Source of the DNA: Apilactobacillus nanyangensis
Lineage (GTDB): Bacteria > Bacillota > Bacilli > Lactobacillales > Lactobacillaceae
Assembly (NCBI RefSeq): GCF_016861915.1
Contig: NZ_BOLX01000005.1
Coordinates: 35,562 to 99,561, forward strand
Direction of reading: 5' to 3'
Length of the DNA stretch: 64,000 nucleotides
Made by a program: the position numbers and the translations under genes. Numbering within the stretch: the first letter of the stretch is position 1; the number at the start of each line of letters is the position of its first letter. Of this stretch, positions 17,107-24,793 are shown one piece after another. The notes under the pieces were generated by a model, which saw nothing but the letters and a program-made list of their open reading frames with translations, ran no database searches and was not told where the DNA came from.

Positions 17107-18477
17107 CTATTTGTTGTTTTGATTGAATTTCACGAAATATAGAAGTGTCATGATTAATAGGAAGAAGATTCCGATAATCAAAGGAATTCTAGTAGAAGAG
17201 TTAATGAACATGAACACCAAGGTAATTGCTAAGAAGATTAGTGTAATGTAATTACTGATTGGTGATAGTGGCATCTTGAATGGATGGTTCACTAATTCTT
17301 CTGGATGTTGCTTTCTAAATCTAATTTGTGATACCAAGATAACAACCCAAGGAACCATACCTGGTAGCACAGATGAACTGTAGACGTACACGAAGATTTG
17401 GTTTGCTGATGGGAAGAAGATTGGTAGTAGGACGTTTAAGAATAGTCCAATTAGGATACCAGCTGAGATACTGATTACTGATACATATGGGACACCGTGA
17501 CGGTTTAGCTTCTTGAATACCTTTGGAAGTTGACCTTCTTCAGATAGTAAAAATTCCATACGACTAGCGCTGTAAATACCTGAGTTAGATCCAGATAGCG
17601 CAGCAGTTACCACAACGAAGTTAATGATAGAGGCAGCTGCGGTGATTCCTACTTGTGAGAATGTTTCTACGAAAGGTGATCCAATTTGGCTAATCTTGTC
17701 CCAAGGGTAAATGCTTAGGATAACGAAAATGGCACCGATGTAGAAGATTAGGATACGGCCAATGGTATCTTGGATGGCCTTCACTAGTGTTTGTTTAGGA
17801 TTTTCAGCTTCACCGGCAGTCACACCAATTAATTCAATTCCTTGGTATGATGCAATTACGATTGCTAAAGCAAAGAAGAAACCTTTGAATCCGTTTGCGA
17901 AGAAACCATGACTCCAAATGTTTGAAATACCTGTAGGGTGAATACCATTAAAACCAAAGACAATGACAACTAAACCAATGATAATCATGGCGATGATGGT
18001 AACTACTTTCACTAGGGCAAACCAGTATTCTAGTTCACCAAAGGCACTGACTGATACTAAGTTGGCGATACATAGGAAGACAATGGCGATGATTCCAGGA
18101 AGCCAAGTTGGTAAATTAGGCCACCAGAATTGCATGTATGTACCAATCGCAATTACTTCTGAGATTCCAACAACGATGTATTGGAAAACATTACTCCAAG
18201 CGGTTAAATAACCGAAAACGGGGTGTAAATATTCTGAGGCGAACTGTGAAAAAGATCCAGTAACTGGATGTACATACAACATTTCACCTAGCGCACGCAT
18301 GATTAGGTATAAGAATAATCCTGCGATTGCGTAGTCTAGTAATACGGAAGGACCAGTCCAACCGATTGTGGACTTGGCACCCATGAATAGACCAACCCCG
18401 ATGGTTCCACCTAGCGCAATCATTTTCATATGACGAGCGCTAAGCTTTCTTTCTAACTTATCATTATTTTCTGACAA
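17107..18477 (-). CDS. AAT-type amino acid permease (paralogue 2), T-box controlled
   Basis: A 456-residue permease, close paralogue of the previous gene, with the same 'LERKLS.RHMKMIALGGTIGVGLFMG' N-terminus, the 'GELEYWFALVKV' segment and 'GIELIGVTAGEAENP'. I place the start at TTG 18477 (site AAGGTGG), which matches the paralogue's N-terminus. The longer reading from GTG 18534 would run through the T-box terminator. It imports an amino acid across the membrane, presumably the one whose uncharged tRNA is sensed by the leader. About 12 membrane segments, typical length. Specificity is not deducible without the specifier codon. Confidence 0.85.
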   Translation of the reverse strand: MSENNDKLERKLSARHMKMIALGGTIGVGLFMGAKSTIGWTGPSVLLDYAIAGLFLYLIMRALGEMLYVHPVTGSFSQFASEYLHPVFGYLTAWSNVFQYIVVGISEVIAIGTYMQFWWPNLPTWLPGIIAIVFLCIANLVSVSAFGELEYWFALVKVVTIIAMIIIGLVVIVFGFNGIHPTGISNIWSHGFFANGFKGFFFALAIVIASYQGIELIGVTAGEAENPKQTLVKAIQDTIGRILIFYIGAIFVILSIYPWDKISQIGSPFVETFSQVGITAAASIINFVVVTAALSGSNSGIYSASRMEFLLSEEGQLPKVFKKLNRHGVPYVSVISISAGILIGLFLNVLLPIFFPSANQIFVYVYSSSVLPGMVPWVVILVSQIRFRKQHPEELVNHPFKMPLSPISNYITLIFLAITLVFMFINSSTRIPLIIGIFFLLIMTLLYFVKFNQNNK

Positions 18478-18514
18478 TACTTCCACCTTCTTGAATTTAT
18501 TTGAGGTGGGGAAA

Positions 18515-18740
18515 CAAAAAAACGCCTCTGACACTTATGTGTCAGGGACGTTTGTATTAACGTGGTTCCACCCATCTTTAGCACTACGGTTAAGTCCATA
18601 ATGCCCTCATATTAGTCATTAAAATAATATCGATTTAATAGAATAGAAAAGTGGTAACTATTTGGATGCAATAGATTACTTACAGAAAAATGTAATCCTC
18701 TCTGGAAAGCACCATCAAATAGACATGTCTTTTCTTAACA
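18515..18740 (-). promoter_or_regulatory. T-box riboswitch with terminator (minus strand)
   Basis: On the minus strand the T-box core GGGTGGAACCACG occupies 18573-18561. It is followed by a terminator: ACGTCCCTGACAC pairing with GTGTCAGAGGCGTT (18552-18521), then seven U. The AGAGAG element of stem I is at about 18700 on the minus strand. A helix ATTTG/CAAAT near 18720 and 18660 encloses an internal loop containing ATC, a possible isoleucine specifier, but this is tentative. Confidence 0.88.
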
Positions 18741-18746
18741 ACTAAT

Positions 18747-18775
18747 ATTGTATACTGATGAAAGACAGGTGTCAA
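18747..18775 (-). promoter_or_regulatory. Sigma-A promoter of the T-box/permease transcript
   Basis: On the minus strand TTGACA (18775-18770), a 17-base spacer, then TACAAT (18752-18747). Confidence 0.85.
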
Positions 18776-18790
18776 TTAAATGGTGACAAA

Positions 18791-19237
18791 TTATTTGTCG
18801 TTTTCGTTAGTTTTTTCTAGACGGTGTTGTAGGTCAATGATGGTGTCCATTGCGTCAGCAAATTCATCATCGTTGTAGTTTAGACGGTTTAGACAGCCTT
18901 GTACTGATTCCAAAATTGGTTCTTTGTTGTCCTTACCTAATTGTGTTAAGTGAATTAGGACACGACGTTCGTCAGTTTTATCACGGTTTCTGGTGATCCA
19001 GCCAGCTTTTTCAAGACGTTTTAATAGCGGAGTCAAAGTACCGTTAGAAAGACCTAGCTTTTGGCTTAGGTAATTAACAGTTACTCCATCGTTTTCCCAT
19101 AATGATAGTAGGGTAATGTATTGAACGTAAGTTAAGTTGAATTTTTCTAGAGGTTCTTGATAGAACTTGTTGAATAGTTGGTGTGCACGAGAAATTTGAA
19201 AACAAATTTGATCGTTTAGAGTTACTTCTTTTGGCAT
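18791..19237 (-). CDS. MarR-family regulator, 1-Cys OhrR-like
   Basis: A 148-residue winged-helix protein. Cys12 near the N-terminus ('QICFQIS'), 'FNLTYVQYITLLSLWE' (about 35-50) and 'LGLSNGTLTPLLKRLEKAGWI' plus 'DERRVLIHLT' correspond to OhrR/SarZ-type members of the MarR family. In these, the lone N-terminal cysteine is the peroxide sensor and the Tyr residues bind it. No ohr gene is adjacent; the nearest neighbours are the permease and the ABC transporter. The target promoter is unknown. ATG with an AAAGGAG site; the C-terminus is only 14 bases from the promoter of the T-box unit. Confidence 0.8.
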   Translation of the reverse strand: MPKEVTLNDQICFQISRAHQLFNKFYQEPLEKFNLTYVQYITLLSLWENDGVTVNYLSQKLGLSNGTLTPLLKRLEKAGWITRNRDKTDERRVLIHLTQLGKDNKEPILESVQGCLNRLNYNDDEFADAMDTIIDLQHRLEKTNENDK

Positions 19238-19335
19238 AATGCAAAACTCCTTTCATTCGTTCGGTGGATTTTGTCTAGCAAGTGATTATATTGTATACAA
19301 TATTAAAGAATATCACTAAATTGAAATTGGTCAAC

Positions 19336-19373
19336 AAAATAGGCACTGTGATTTTACTCACGGTGCCTATTTG
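19336..19373 (-). terminator. Terminator of the ABC-2 permease gene
   Basis: Imperfect stem AAATAGGCACCGTGA / TCACAGTGCCTATTT on the minus strand, ending in TTTTG. Confidence 0.75.
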
Positions 19374-19393
19374 AGTGCTATATATAAGTAATA

Positions 19394-20209
19394 TTATGCA
19401 GTTTGTAATTTTTGCTTTTTATTTTTCTTAGCTTGACGTTTTGCTACTAATTCTTCGTCAGTAGGGAACTTTCTTACGAAAACAAAGATTAAGAAAGCGA
19501 TGATGAAGAATACTACAGCGTAAACAACTGAACCGGCAATGATTTGGTTCAATGTCAGTCTAGTCATCATGTGCTTCATACCATCTTGGATTTGCTTTTC
19601 AACGAAGAAGAAGTTGAATGGGTTCCAAATTAATTGACGGTTGTTGTAGATGAAGATCATGAAGATACCAGCGATTACTTCGGTGATGTAGTTTAGGGCA
19701 ACACCAAAGGCAATTGCACTGTACCATGTCTTACAGAAACCAATGGTCATAATTACAAATGATTCAAAGATGAATACATAAGCAATGTTAGCTAAAGTTG
19801 ACCATTGAAGTTCAAGAGCTAACTTACCAGCAAAAGTACTTTCAGGGAATACTAGGTACTTCATGAAAATGATGGTTATAACTGAAAGAGCAAGTAGGAT
19901 GAAGTATCCGATCATGCAAGTAAAAATCTTCGAGAAGAAAATAGCAACTTTATTGTGCTTTTCCATGTTTTCACGAACTTGTTTATTGCTATCAACACCA
20001 GCAAATCTAGTTGCAGTAATAATAGTAGCAAGTAGTTCAATTACAGGTGTAATTCCACCAAATGTGTTCATTAGTTTGTAACCATCTAATGTTCTCGTAT
20101 CTTTACCAATGACAGCCATTAAAATAGTAACAATTACTAAGAAAACTGCCATCGCAAGAAAAATAAGGCGGTTTTTCTTGTTCATTTCTTGTTTTAATAA
20201 ATCAACCAA
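19394..20209 (-). CDS. ABC-2 type permease subunit
   Basis: About 271 residues with six predicted membrane segments and a lysine-rich C-terminal tail. The first segment is preceded by 'KQEMNKKNRLIF', and 'FGGITPVIELLATIITATRFAGVD' precedes the second, as in BcrB/lantibiotic-immunity style ABC-2 permeases. I chose TTG 20209 because GGAGG lies eight bases upstream; the TTG at 20224 is part of that site. It is the third gene of an ABC exporter set but is separated from the second by a terminator hairpin, so it may be expressed at lower level. Exported substrate unknown. Confidence 0.65.
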   Translation of the reverse strand: MVDLLKQEMNKKNRLIFLAMAVFLVIVTILMAVIGKDTRTLDGYKLMNTFGGITPVIELLATIITATRFAGVDSNKQVRENMEKHNKVAIFFSKIFTCMIGYFILLALSVITIIFMKYLVFPESTFAGKLALELQWSTLANIAYVFIFESFVIMTIGFCKTWYSAIAFGVALNYITEVIAGIFMIFIYNNRQLIWNPFNFFFVEKQIQDGMKHMMTRLTLNQIIAGSVVYAVVFFIIAFLIFVFVRKFPTDEELVAKRQAKKNKKQKLQTA

Positions 20210-20284
20210 TATGTTGGCCTCCAAATCTTTATTCGAAATTAATCAATAACAAGAGTTTATCACTTTTATGGTCTTCATTCCAAT

Positions 20285-20321
20285 AAAAAAAGCGACTATA
20301 CAATAATTAAGTCGCTTTTTT
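20285..20321 (-). terminator. Terminator inside the ABC transporter locus
   Basis: AAAAAAGCGACT / AGTCGCTTTTTT (minus strand) with a U run, located between the two permease genes. Confidence 0.8.
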
Positions 20322-20332
20322 CTACTATATTA

Positions 20333-21067
20333 TTAAACGTTACGACGGTTGTAAATAACGTAAGTAATTAATAGGAAGATAATTCCCCAGATGATACTAC
20401 CAACTTCGATTTGAGTAAGAGTAAGTTTAGTAGTTTCCTTGATAATGCTTCCATAATAAAGTTGGTTATTAACGTTTAGGAAGTTTAATGGGTTAAATTT
20501 AATCCATGAATGGTTACCAGTGAATTGAGCAATAAGTGCATTGATTGTTCTTAGAACCAATACGAATACAATACCAACAGCTGTAGCTACAGCACTGTTC
20601 TTGAAAATATTACTAATCAAAAGAACCATTGATAAAAGCAAGAATAGGTATAGTGATGTTGCCCCGATAAGTAGGAAAGCATCATTAAAATGCCAGTGTC
20701 CCTTTACTGAGAACACTAGTGCAGAAACTTCGGTTGACACGAAGGTTACACAGATAAAGTAAATGTACATAACGGCAATTGTTACTAGTTTTGAAATTAA
20801 AATTTTACCACGTGAAAATTGACGGGCAAAAAGATATTTAACAGTGTCTTGAGAGAAATCAACAGTCAATATTGAACTAGCAAATACTACTAATGCAAGT
20901 GTAGCAAATGTAATACCATTGCTAAAAATTGTACTGATTGGATCTAAGCTATCACTATTAGATGAGTATCCATAAAGTAGACTTAACGCTAAAATGAAAA
21001 TACCCCATCCAATGTAAAACTTACCGTGTAATTGTTTGTATAGTTCTTGTCTAATTAAAGTTAACAT
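20333..21067 (-). CDS. ABC-2 type permease subunit
   Basis: A 244-residue protein with six membrane segments. 'LTLIRQELYKQLHGKFYIGW' at the start and 'VDFSQDTVKYLFARQFSRGKILISKL' after the second segment are typical of ABC-2 permeases such as YhaP/BcrB-like subunits. Its ATG overlaps the ATPase stop by one base (TAATG), so it is translationally coupled and should form a complex with that ATPase. Substrate could be a peptide antibiotic or lipid-like molecule; this cannot be told from sequence. Confidence 0.78.
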   Translation of the reverse strand: MLTLIRQELYKQLHGKFYIGWGIFILALSLLYGYSSNSDSLDPISTIFSNGITFATLALVVFASSILTVDFSQDTVKYLFARQFSRGKILISKLVTIAVMYIYFICVTFVSTEVSALVFSVKGHWHFNDAFLLIGATSLYLFLLLSMVLLISNIFKNSAVATAVGIVFVLVLRTINALIAQFTGNHSWIKFNPLNFLNVNNQLYYGSIIKETTKLTLTQIEVGSIIWGIIFLLITYVIYNRRNV

Positions 21068-21981
21068 TATTTAGCCTCCTTGTTGTTATCACTTGATAGA
21101 AGCTTCAATAGTGATTCTTCTAAGTCGGTTTGGTTTCTTGAAACGTTGATGATTTCGATTCCAGCTTGGTTCAATGCTGATAGACCAGCGTTCATTGCAG
21201 TTGAATCGTCGTTGTCTTCAATTTCGACAGTCTTGTCATAAATTGTGGCAGTGAAACCGGCAGATTCAAGGGCACTCTTAGCTGCATCAGTGTCTTGAAC
21301 TTCGAACTTAATAGTCTTAGGACCTTCTGATAGGAATGACTTAGCATCTGACTTCTTGATTACCTTACCGTGGTTAATGACTACATAGTAATCTGCGATA
21401 CGTGATAATTCATCAAGCAAGTGACTTGAGATAAGGATACTAATGCCACGTTTTGATAATTTTACAAGTAAATCACGTAAATCATGAGTTGATTGAGGGT
21501 CTAGACCATTCATAGGTTCGTCTAGGATAAGTAGCTTAGGGTGGTTAAGCAATGAGATGGCAATTCCTAAACGTTGTTTCATACCTAATGAATACTTCTT
21601 AGCTTTACGATCGGCAAATTCAGTGATTTGAGTTTCTTCCATAATTTGTTGCATTTCTTCAGCGGTGGTAGAACCGTCATTGAAAAGCTTTAGGTTTTGA
21701 CGACCAGTTAGGTTCAAGTATGGAGCAGGTGATTCAATCATTGAACCAACGTTTGCTAGACTGCTACGCTTGTTTTTAGTTAATTCTTTTCCATCAATTT
21801 TAATGCTACCTGAGTTGTAGTCGGTTAGACCAACGATACTCTTCATAATAGTAGACTTACCAGCACCGTTTGGTCCGATTAGGCCCAAAATAGTACCAGG
21901 TTCGATATCAAATGAAACATCGAATAGAGCTTGTTTTCTTCCGAAGAACTTGTTTAAACTTTGAACTTCAAGAGTTTTCAT
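21067..21981 (-). CDS. ABC transporter ATP-binding protein (BcrA-like)
   Basis: A 304-residue ATPase. Walker A 'GPNGAGKST' (about 37-45), Q-loop region, signature 'YSLGMKQRLGIA' (about 135-146), Walker B 'LLILDEPMNGLDP' (about 155-167) and the switch histidine 'ISSHLLDEL' are complete. A C-terminal domain of about 80 residues follows, as in drug-resistance ATPases of the BcrA/DrrA kind. It energises the two ABC-2 permeases encoded downstream. ATG with an AAGGAG site; a palindromic element lies at the promoter. Confidence 0.88.
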   Translation of the reverse strand: MKTLEVQSLNKFFGRKQALFDVSFDIEPGTILGLIGPNGAGKSTIMKSIVGLTDYNSGSIKIDGKELTKNKRSSLANVGSMIESPAPYLNLTGRQNLKLFNDGSTTAEEMQQIMEETQITEFADRKAKKYSLGMKQRLGIAISLLNHPKLLILDEPMNGLDPQSTHDLRDLLVKLSKRGISILISSHLLDELSRIADYYVVINHGKVIKKSDAKSFLSEGPKTIKFEVQDTDAAKSALESAGFTATIYDKTVEIEDNDDSTAMNAGLSALNQAGIEIINVSRNQTDLEESLLKLLSSDNNKEAK

Positions 21982-22002
21982 AGTGCATCTCCTTATAATA
22001 AT

Positions 22003-22026
22003 AGTTAATTACTTATGTAACTAACT
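22003..22026. promoter_or_regulatory. Imperfect palindrome at the ABC transporter promoter
   Basis: AGTTA-A-TTAC-TTAT-GTAA-C-TAACT: 18 of 24 bases are symmetrical, with a single mismatched pair and a 4-base centre. It lies between the likely -10 region and the ribosome binding site on the minus strand, a position suited to a repressor. Confidence 0.45.
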
Positions 22027-22134
22027 GTATACATTTTCCCTGTAAAAGTCAATTGTTTTTCATAAATCTTAAGAAAGTCTTAAGACCTTTCAGAACGGCT
22101 TTGTAATCAGTTTTATTTCATGCCTGAAATAAAA

Positions 22135-22151
22135 TGTAACATTCCTGTAAC
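22135..22151. promoter_or_regulatory. Predicted WalR box upstream of the Apf-like gene
   Basis: TGTAAC-ATTCC-TGTAAC is an exact match to the WalR/YycF consensus TGTWAH-N5-TGTWAH (established in Bacillus and Staphylococcus). It is 70 bases upstream of the ATG at 22222. Confidence 0.7.
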
Positions 22152-22221
22152 ATAACTCTAACAAGATAGTAAAACTGGTTAGTTACATTATTCAAGTAAT
22201 TTTAAGGAGGGAAAACATTAT

Positions 22222-22803
22222 ATGCATTCGAATAATAAGATGATTACCTTTGCTGTATTGGTATCATTATTGATTGCGACATTGTTTTTAATACCACAAA
22301 CCGCAAAAGCTGATTCAGTTGCTACACCAACTACACCAGCTCAAACAAAAACCGTTCACGGAACCGCTAAGAAAAAAGCTGCTAAACATGTAAAAAAGGT
22401 ACGCAAACACAAGAAGGTATCTAAAAAAGCCAAAAAGGCTAAGAAAGTAGCAAGAACTCACAAAAGAGCTGCAAAGAAGCACACAGTAAAACGTGTTAAG
22501 AAACATGCCGCTAAAAGGATTGTTAGTTCAACTAGAATTAAGAAACACGTAACTTACAAAGTAAGAAAACATTTATCAAGAGCAAACGCTGCTGCTAGAG
22601 CATGGATTGCTAATCATGAATCAGGTGGATCATACACCGCATCAAACGGTTCATGTTACGGTAAATACCAATTATTAATTAGTTACTACAGTGGTAACTT
22701 ATCTCATAAGAATCAAGAACGTACTGCTAACAACTATGTTAAGACTCGTTATGGTTCATGGGTAAAAGCCAAAGCATTTTGGTTATCACATAACTGGTAC
22801 TAA
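22222..22803 (+). CDS. Secreted Apf-like cell-wall protein with lysozyme-like C-terminus
   Basis: A 193-residue protein: signal peptide (hydrophobic 9-26, cleavage likely after 'AKA' at residue 30), a lysine/histidine/alanine-rich linker (about 45-115), and a C-terminal domain of about 70 residues. That domain reads 'AWIANHESGGSY' (Glu133 in the catalytic position), 'GKYQLL', 'NQERTANNYVKTRYGSW' and ends 'HNWY', matching the aggregation-promoting-factor/transglycosylase-like domain of lactobacilli. The basic linker probably binds anionic wall polymers. AAGGAGG site; a WalR box upstream predicts control with peptidoglycan turnover. It ends at a terminator 1 base after the stop. Confidence 0.82.
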   Translation: MHSNNKMITFAVLVSLLIATLFLIPQTAKADSVATPTTPAQTKTVHGTAKKKAAKHVKKVRKHKKVSKKAKKAKKVARTHKRAAKKHTVKRVKKHAAKRIVSSTRIKKHVTYKVRKHLSRANAAARAWIANHESGGSYTASNGSCYGKYQLLISYYSGNLSHKNQERTANNYVKTRYGSWVKAKAFWLSHNWY

Positions 22804-22834
22804 AAAAGAATCCTAAAAAGAGGGTTCTTTTTTT
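22802..22834 (+). terminator. Terminator after Apf-like gene
   Basis: AAAAAAGAAtCC / GGgTTCTTTTTT with an 8-base loop and T run. Confidence 0.85.
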
Positions 22835-22913
22835 ATTGTCTTTTCCATCTAGTATTGAAAACTAGATTACATAGTTATATAATTAAATAAACATTAATTG
22901 AGGTACTTTATTT

Positions 22914-23603
22914 ATGAACAACAACTTAAAACAAAAGACTACCGATTCAGTTAAGCAAAAGTTTAACTGGATCAAGGATAAAACATACTACCTATTAAAC
23001 GAAATTTTTAGTGCAATCACCCATGGAATTGGGGAACTACTTGCAATCATCGGTGCGGTTGCTTTGATTATTCACGGTGTCCACCTTGGTGGTGCAATGA
23101 GAATCACTAGTTTTGTGATTTATTCAATTACATTAGTAACTTTCTACATTGCTTCTACCATGTTTCACAGCCTATATTTCACCCGTGTCGAAAAGTTATT
23201 CCAAATCTTTGATCACTCAGCAATCTACCTACTAATTGCTGGAAGCTACACACCATACTGCCTAATTGCAATTGGTGGCTGGCTAGGTTGGGTCATCTTA
23301 ACTGTTATCTGGATTATGACTGTTCTAGGAATTATCTACAAGGCATTGTGGATGGGGAAATTAAAGACACTTTCTACTATTATTTACGTGGTAATGGGAT
23401 GGATGTGTTTACTAGGTATCGTCAAACTATATGACTACTTAGGCATTCACGGATTCCTATTACTACTATTCGGTGGAATCGCATTTACTGTCGGAGCATT
23501 AATCTACAGTTTCCCAAGAATTCCATTCGGACATGTCATTTGGCATATCTTTGTAATGATTGGGACTATCTTAATGTACTTCTCAATTTATTTCTATGTA
23601 TAA
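22914..23603 (+). CDS. Hemolysin III family membrane protein (TrhA/YqfA-like)
   Basis: A 229-residue, seven-segment protein of the HlyIII/PAQR group. 'NEIFSAITHGIGELLA' with the histidine of the first conserved motif, 'STMFHSLYF', 'IFDHSAIYLLIAGSYTP' and the final 'FGHVIWHIFVMIG' give the conserved Ser/His/Asp set proposed to bind zinc. In bacteria the family has been linked to membrane homeostasis. A cytoplasmic N-terminal extension of about 30 residues precedes the first segment. Single-gene unit. Confidence 0.88.
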   Translation: MNNNLKQKTTDSVKQKFNWIKDKTYYLLNEIFSAITHGIGELLAIIGAVALIIHGVHLGGAMRITSFVIYSITLVTFYIASTMFHSLYFTRVEKLFQIFDHSAIYLLIAGSYTPYCLIAIGGWLGWVILTVIWIMTVLGIIYKALWMGKLKTLSTIIYVVMGWMCLLGIVKLYDYLGIHGFLLLLFGGIAFTVGALIYSFPRIPFGHVIWHIFVMIGTILMYFSIYFYV

Positions 23604-23647
23604 AAAATAACGCTAGGTTAGATATTCTAACTTAGCGTTTTTATTTT
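23604..23647. terminator. Bidirectional terminator
   Basis: AACGCTA(g)GTTAGA / TCTAAC(t)TAGCGTT between convergent genes, with A and T runs flanking. Confidence 0.85.
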
Positions 23648-23964
23648 GCACTGAATAGGTTTAACAAAACGACGCCGATGATGATAAAGACGATGCCAAT
23701 CATGCTCATAACGTTAATTTGTTCCTTGTACACCAAAGATGCGATTGCGGTGGTGGCAAGGATTCCCAGTGCACTCCAATTAGCGTATGCAATGTTAAGT
23801 GGAATTTTAACCATCGCAATTGATAAAAAGTAAAAACATAGTGCGAATGAAATTAGCGATCCAATTGTTGGCAGTATCTTAGTAAAACCCATCGACATCT
23901 TTAATAGGTTTGTACCGATGAGTTCACCAATAATAGCGAGCGCTAAAAATAAGTAATAAAACAT
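23641..23964 (-). CDS. Small multidrug resistance (SMR) efflux protein
   Basis: A 107-residue, four-segment protein. Glu14 in 'AIIGELIGTNLLK' is the essential proton and drug-binding residue of the family, and 'NIAYANWSALGILATT' in the third segment is the conserved dimer-interface motif. SMR proteins act as antiparallel dimers exporting cationic compounds or guanidinium. Only one gene is present, so a homodimer is expected. ATG with a GAGGT site. Confidence 0.88.
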   Translation of the reverse strand: MFYYLFLALAIIGELIGTNLLKMSMGFTKILPTIGSLISFALCFYFLSIAMVKIPLNIAYANWSALGILATTAIASLVYKEQINVMSMIGIVFIIIGVVLLNLFSAK

Positions 23965-24127
23965 ATTAATTTACCTCATCGAAAAATAATATTATGCTGA
24001 TACTTAAATAATATCACTTAACTTTTTATTTGTTCATTAAAAAAATTTGAGAAAAAGGTTTACTAACTAAAAGTAAGTGATATAATATAAATTAATCAAT
24101 CAGATATGACAAAAGGAGAGATTTAAC

Positions 24128-24730
24128 ATGAAAACAGAACTACTAGATTTACAAAAGAACCGTCGTACTATTTACGCTTTAGGCCGTAACGTTGAACAGA
24201 GCCAAGATGAATTAGCAAATTTCATCAAAGCTTCAATCAAGGAAGCCCCATCAGCTTTCAACAGTCAATCAACTCGTGCCGTTATCCTATTTAACGACAA
24301 CCAAGACAAGGTATGGGACATTACTTTAGACAACTTAAAGCCACACTTAAAGGATGAAGATGCTCTAAAGGCAACTACTGACAAGATTAACGGTTTCAAG
24401 AATGGTTACGCTACTATCCTATTCTTCACTGACATGGATGTTGTTCATGGTCTAGAAAAGAACTTCCCAGCATACGCTGATAACTTCTATGACTGGTCAG
24501 AACAAGCTCAAGGTAACGCTCAATACGCTGTATGGACTGGTTTAGCTGAAAATGGTCTAGGTGCTAACCTACAACATTACAACCCACTAATCGACGAAGA
24601 TGTTGCTAAGAAATTCGACATTCCTGCTAGCTGGAGATTACGTGGTGAAATGGTATTCGGTTCAATCGAAGCACCAGCTCAATCAAAGGATTACATGGAC
24701 GACGAAGATCGTTTCAAGGTATTCAAATAA
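24128..24730 (+). CDS. Nitroreductase-family protein (Frm2/Hbn1-like)
   Basis: A 200-residue protein of the FMN nitroreductase fold. 'NRRTIYALGRNV' replaces the usual RRSxR start and 'IKEAPSAFNSQSTRAVILF' binds FMN phosphate, followed by 'YATILFFTD', 'WSEQAQGNAQYAVWTGLAENGLGANLQHYNP' and a C-terminal 'RLRGEMVFGS'. This is the pattern of the Frm2/Hbn1 subfamily, described in yeast and LAB, which reduces nitro compounds or quinones with NAD(P)H. Codon use indicates high expression. Physiological substrate unknown. AAAGGAG site; own unit. Confidence 0.82.
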   Translation: MKTELLDLQKNRRTIYALGRNVEQSQDELANFIKASIKEAPSAFNSQSTRAVILFNDNQDKVWDITLDNLKPHLKDEDALKATTDKINGFKNGYATILFFTDMDVVHGLEKNFPAYADNFYDWSEQAQGNAQYAVWTGLAENGLGANLQHYNPLIDEDVAKKFDIPASWRLRGEMVFGSIEAPAQSKDYMDDEDRFKVFK

Positions 24731-24759
24731 TAACAAACCCAATAAATAAAAATACAAAT

Positions 24760-24792
24760 AAAAAAGATAGGTCGTTTGACCTATCTTTTTTT
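24760..24792. terminator. Bidirectional terminator
   Basis: AAAAAGATAGGTC / GACCTATCTTTTT with a GTTT loop between convergent genes. Confidence 0.9.
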
Positions 24793-24793
24793 A

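Noticed and set aside
18478..18534. N-terminal extension of the permease at 17107 from GTG 18534
   Set aside because: The extension is encoded by the T-box terminator and the paralogue begins at the equivalent of TTG 18477.
22367..22560. Lysine-rich segment as a DNA-binding (histone-like) domain
   Set aside because: It follows a signal peptide and precedes an extracellular domain, so it is a wall-binding linker.
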